From an uncultured Peptococcaceae bacterium (GTDB lineage: Bacteria > Bacillota > Peptococcia > Peptococcales > Peptococcaceae): a stretch of DNA of 5,649 nucleotides. The notes below the pieces were generated by a model that was not told where the DNA came from, searched no databases, and saw only the letters and a list, made by a program, of their open reading frames with translations. The DNA lies in contig USPE01000133.1 of the NCBI GenBank assembly GCA_900556545.1, positions 1 through 5,649 on the forward strand, read 5' to 3'. Of the stretch, positions 4,349 to 5,649 are shown one piece after another. A program made the position numbers and the translations under genes. Each line of letters starts with the position of its first letter. The stretch's first letter is position 1.

Positions 4349-5649
4349 ATGAAAAGACGAACACAGCGGGCATTTTGTTGGGTATTGCTGACAACATGTT
4401 TGACAACTTTGTTGCTGCCAGCTAAATATGCGGCGGCTGATCATACTGTGCCGGTATCGTTGCCGGAATTTCCGGTAACATTAAATGGAATGGAGATGGA
4501 TAATCAGTTTACCCAGTATCCGTTGTTGGTGTACAACAATATTACCTATTTTCCAATGACTTATTATGGCAGCCGATATCTTGGCGTAGAGACTACCTGG
4601 AATCAGCAGGGCGGTTTGGGTGTGCATCAGAATGGGGTGCGTTGGAACTGGCATAAGTATAAACGCTATTTGCCTAATAAAAGCACTGGTGTTGCAGCCA
4701 TCAATACAGGAACCATTTATGTGAATAATCAGTTGATTGATAATAGCAAAGAGGATTATCCGCTGCTGTCGTTCCGTGATGTCACCTATTTTCCGCTGAC
4801 ATGGAGATTTGCAGTGGATGAGTTTGGATGGACATATCAATACAGCCCGCAGGAGGGGTTGGCCATTCATTCACCAGGGGCTGTAACCGCGAATGAAATT
4901 ACATTGCCGATTAAAGAATATGCCGATGGTGTTGGTTCTTTTGTAAAGGCGGGCGAGTACTATTATTATGAAGGGGAATGGGGAACTATCTGGCAGGCGC
5001 CGGTTGCTGCGCCAACGAAAGCGAAAAAAGTATATCAGCTGCCGGTGAACAAACAAATAAAGGAAGATGGGGAGCGTTATTGCCGTCCGGAACTGCGGTT
5101 AGAGAATGGTGTCGTTTTGTTGCGCTATGAACAAACGGAACGTGGAAAAACCGCACAATGCTATGTACGTTTATTTGAAGATGGTACAGCAAGTGAGCTT
5201 TATCGTGGCAGCGGCAGTATCCATTGCTATGACAATATGACTGTACTTCATGTATGGGACTCCAATATGGAAACGGGCAGCATTCAAATACAACAAGGAC
5301 AGCAGACAAACGTATTTCACAATGTGACAAAAATAGATTGTTATACGGTAAGAGATGTCATTGAATATACGGATACAGAATTGCTGTTTATTGGCGGTAT
5401 TGGCGATAATCGTAACAATACTGTCAGGAATGCCAATATTGTTGCTGTAAATTATAAAACAGGTGCAGTGCGGCAGGTGGTAGCAGATACGGTGCGTTAT
5501 TTTGCAGTAGAGGGCGACAACCTGTATTATCTGAATGAACAGATGCAGCTCTATCGAATGCCGCTGGCTGGCGGGAAAGCTGTAAAGCTGACAAATACAG
5601 CAATCAAAGATTTTGTTGTGCTGCACGATACGATTTGTTATGCTGATGC
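4349..5649 (+). CDS. Secreted protein with two copper-amine-oxidase-N-like (stalk) repeats and a DUF5050-like region (3' truncated by window edge)
   Basis: This frame is open from ATG 4349 to the right edge without a stop, giving at least 433 residues. The ribosome site GAGGG (4334-4338) lies 10 bases before the start. A signal peptide is clear: KRR at 2-4, a hydrophobic stretch at about 8-23 and a likely cut after KYAAA at residue 30. No lipobox is visible. Residues 43-94 and 123-175 are two copies of one unit, each with VTLNG- or IYVNN-type opening, YPLL, four or five residues, TYFP, then a W near the end and a final VHQ/IHS strand. This matches the copper amine oxidase N-terminal-like stalk domain common in exported Firmicute proteins; despite its name no oxidase domain or copper ligand set is seen. 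The rest is beta-rich. Residues 382-433, with LYYLN, LYRMPLAGGKAVKLT and a D-T-I-C-Y strand, resemble DUF5050 propeller-like repeats. It probably acts outside the membrane, in binding or sensing; no enzyme motif is visible. The promoter region carries phased repeats. Confidence 0.88.
   Translation, partial: MKRRTQRAFCWVLLTTCLTTLLLPAKYAAADHTVPVSLPEFPVTLNGMEMDNQFTQYPLLVYNNITYFPMTYYGSRYLGVETTWNQQGGLGVHQNGVRWNWHKYKRYLPNKSTGVAAINTGTIYVNNQLIDNSKEDYPLLSFRDVTYFPLTWRFAVDEFGWTYQYSPQEGLAIHSPGAVTANEITLPIKEYADGVGSFVKAGEYYYYEGEWGTIWQAPVAAPTKAKKVYQLPVNKQIKEDGERYCRPELRLENGVVLLRYEQTERGKTAQCYVRLFEDGTASELYRGSGSIHCYDNMTVLHVWDSNMETGSIQIQQGQQTNVFHNVTKIDCYTVRDVIEYTDTELLFIGGIGDNRNNTVRNANIVAVNYKTGAVRQVVADTVRYFAVEGDNLYYLNEQMQLYRMPLAGGKAVKLTNTAIKDFVVLHDTICYAD

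Noticed and set aside
4183..4425. Open frame of 80 codons in the gap before the secreted-protein gene
   Set aside because: It spans the repeats, promoter and leader, has no ribosome site, and overlaps the signal-peptide coding region of the real gene out of frame.
5171..5626. 151-codon open frame antisense to the secreted-protein gene
   Set aside because: The plus-strand frame has a signal peptide, domain repeats and a ribosome site and is open throughout, so the antisense frame is a shadow.
1..5649. CRISPR array, insertion sequence, phage, toxin-antitoxin or defence system
   Set aside because: No regular repeat-spacer pattern, transposase, integrase, terminal inverted repeats flanking a gene, or small paired genes could be found on either strand.

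Overview
The window looks like chromosomal DNA of a low-to-mid GC Firmicute, most likely an anaerobe of the Clostridia or Negativicutes. The evidence is purine-rich GGAGG-type ribosome sites, sigma-A-like promoters, an oxygen-labile iron-sulfur L-serine dehydratase of the two-subunit type, a family 4 uracil-DNA glycosylase, and a secreted protein with copper-amine-oxidase-N-type repeats. Assignment below phylum is inference. I see no tRNA, rRNA, CRISPR array, insertion sequence, phage gene or attachment site.

Layout. (1) 1-1272, plus strand: the 3' two thirds of sdaAA (L-serine dehydratase alpha subunit), followed closely by a small TPR-repeat protein that probably starts at a GTG at 586. (2) 1273-1423: a 151-base gap between convergent genes, holding a 52-base inverted repeat and a weaker hairpin. 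(3) 1424-2002, minus strand: a family 4 [4Fe-4S] uracil-DNA glycosylase with its own near-consensus promoter at 2080-2108. (4) 2109-2356: a divergent intergenic region with a candidate promoter and a leader hairpin for the next unit. (5) 2357-4152, plus strand: a two-gene unit, a GT2 glycosyltransferase followed 8 bases later by a six-helix membrane protein resembling the YjdF/DUF2238 group. (6) 4153-4348: a regulatory gap with three TTATGWCA repeats spaced 21 and 31 bases apart, the last overlapping an extended -10 promoter. (7) 4349 to the right edge: a secreted protein with a signal peptide, two stalk-type repeats and a beta-rich C-terminal part resembling DUF5050. It is open at the right end and has no stop in the window.

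The genes fall into four probable transcription units: serine catabolism plus TPR protein, DNA repair, glycosyltransferase plus membrane protein, and exported protein. The last two may both serve the cell envelope, but nothing in the sequence ties them functionally beyond adjacency. I found no clear novel defence or mobile system. The most interesting signals are the phased repeats upstream of the secreted-protein gene, the pairing of a glycosyltransferase with an uncharacterised membrane protein, and the internally duplicated exported protein.
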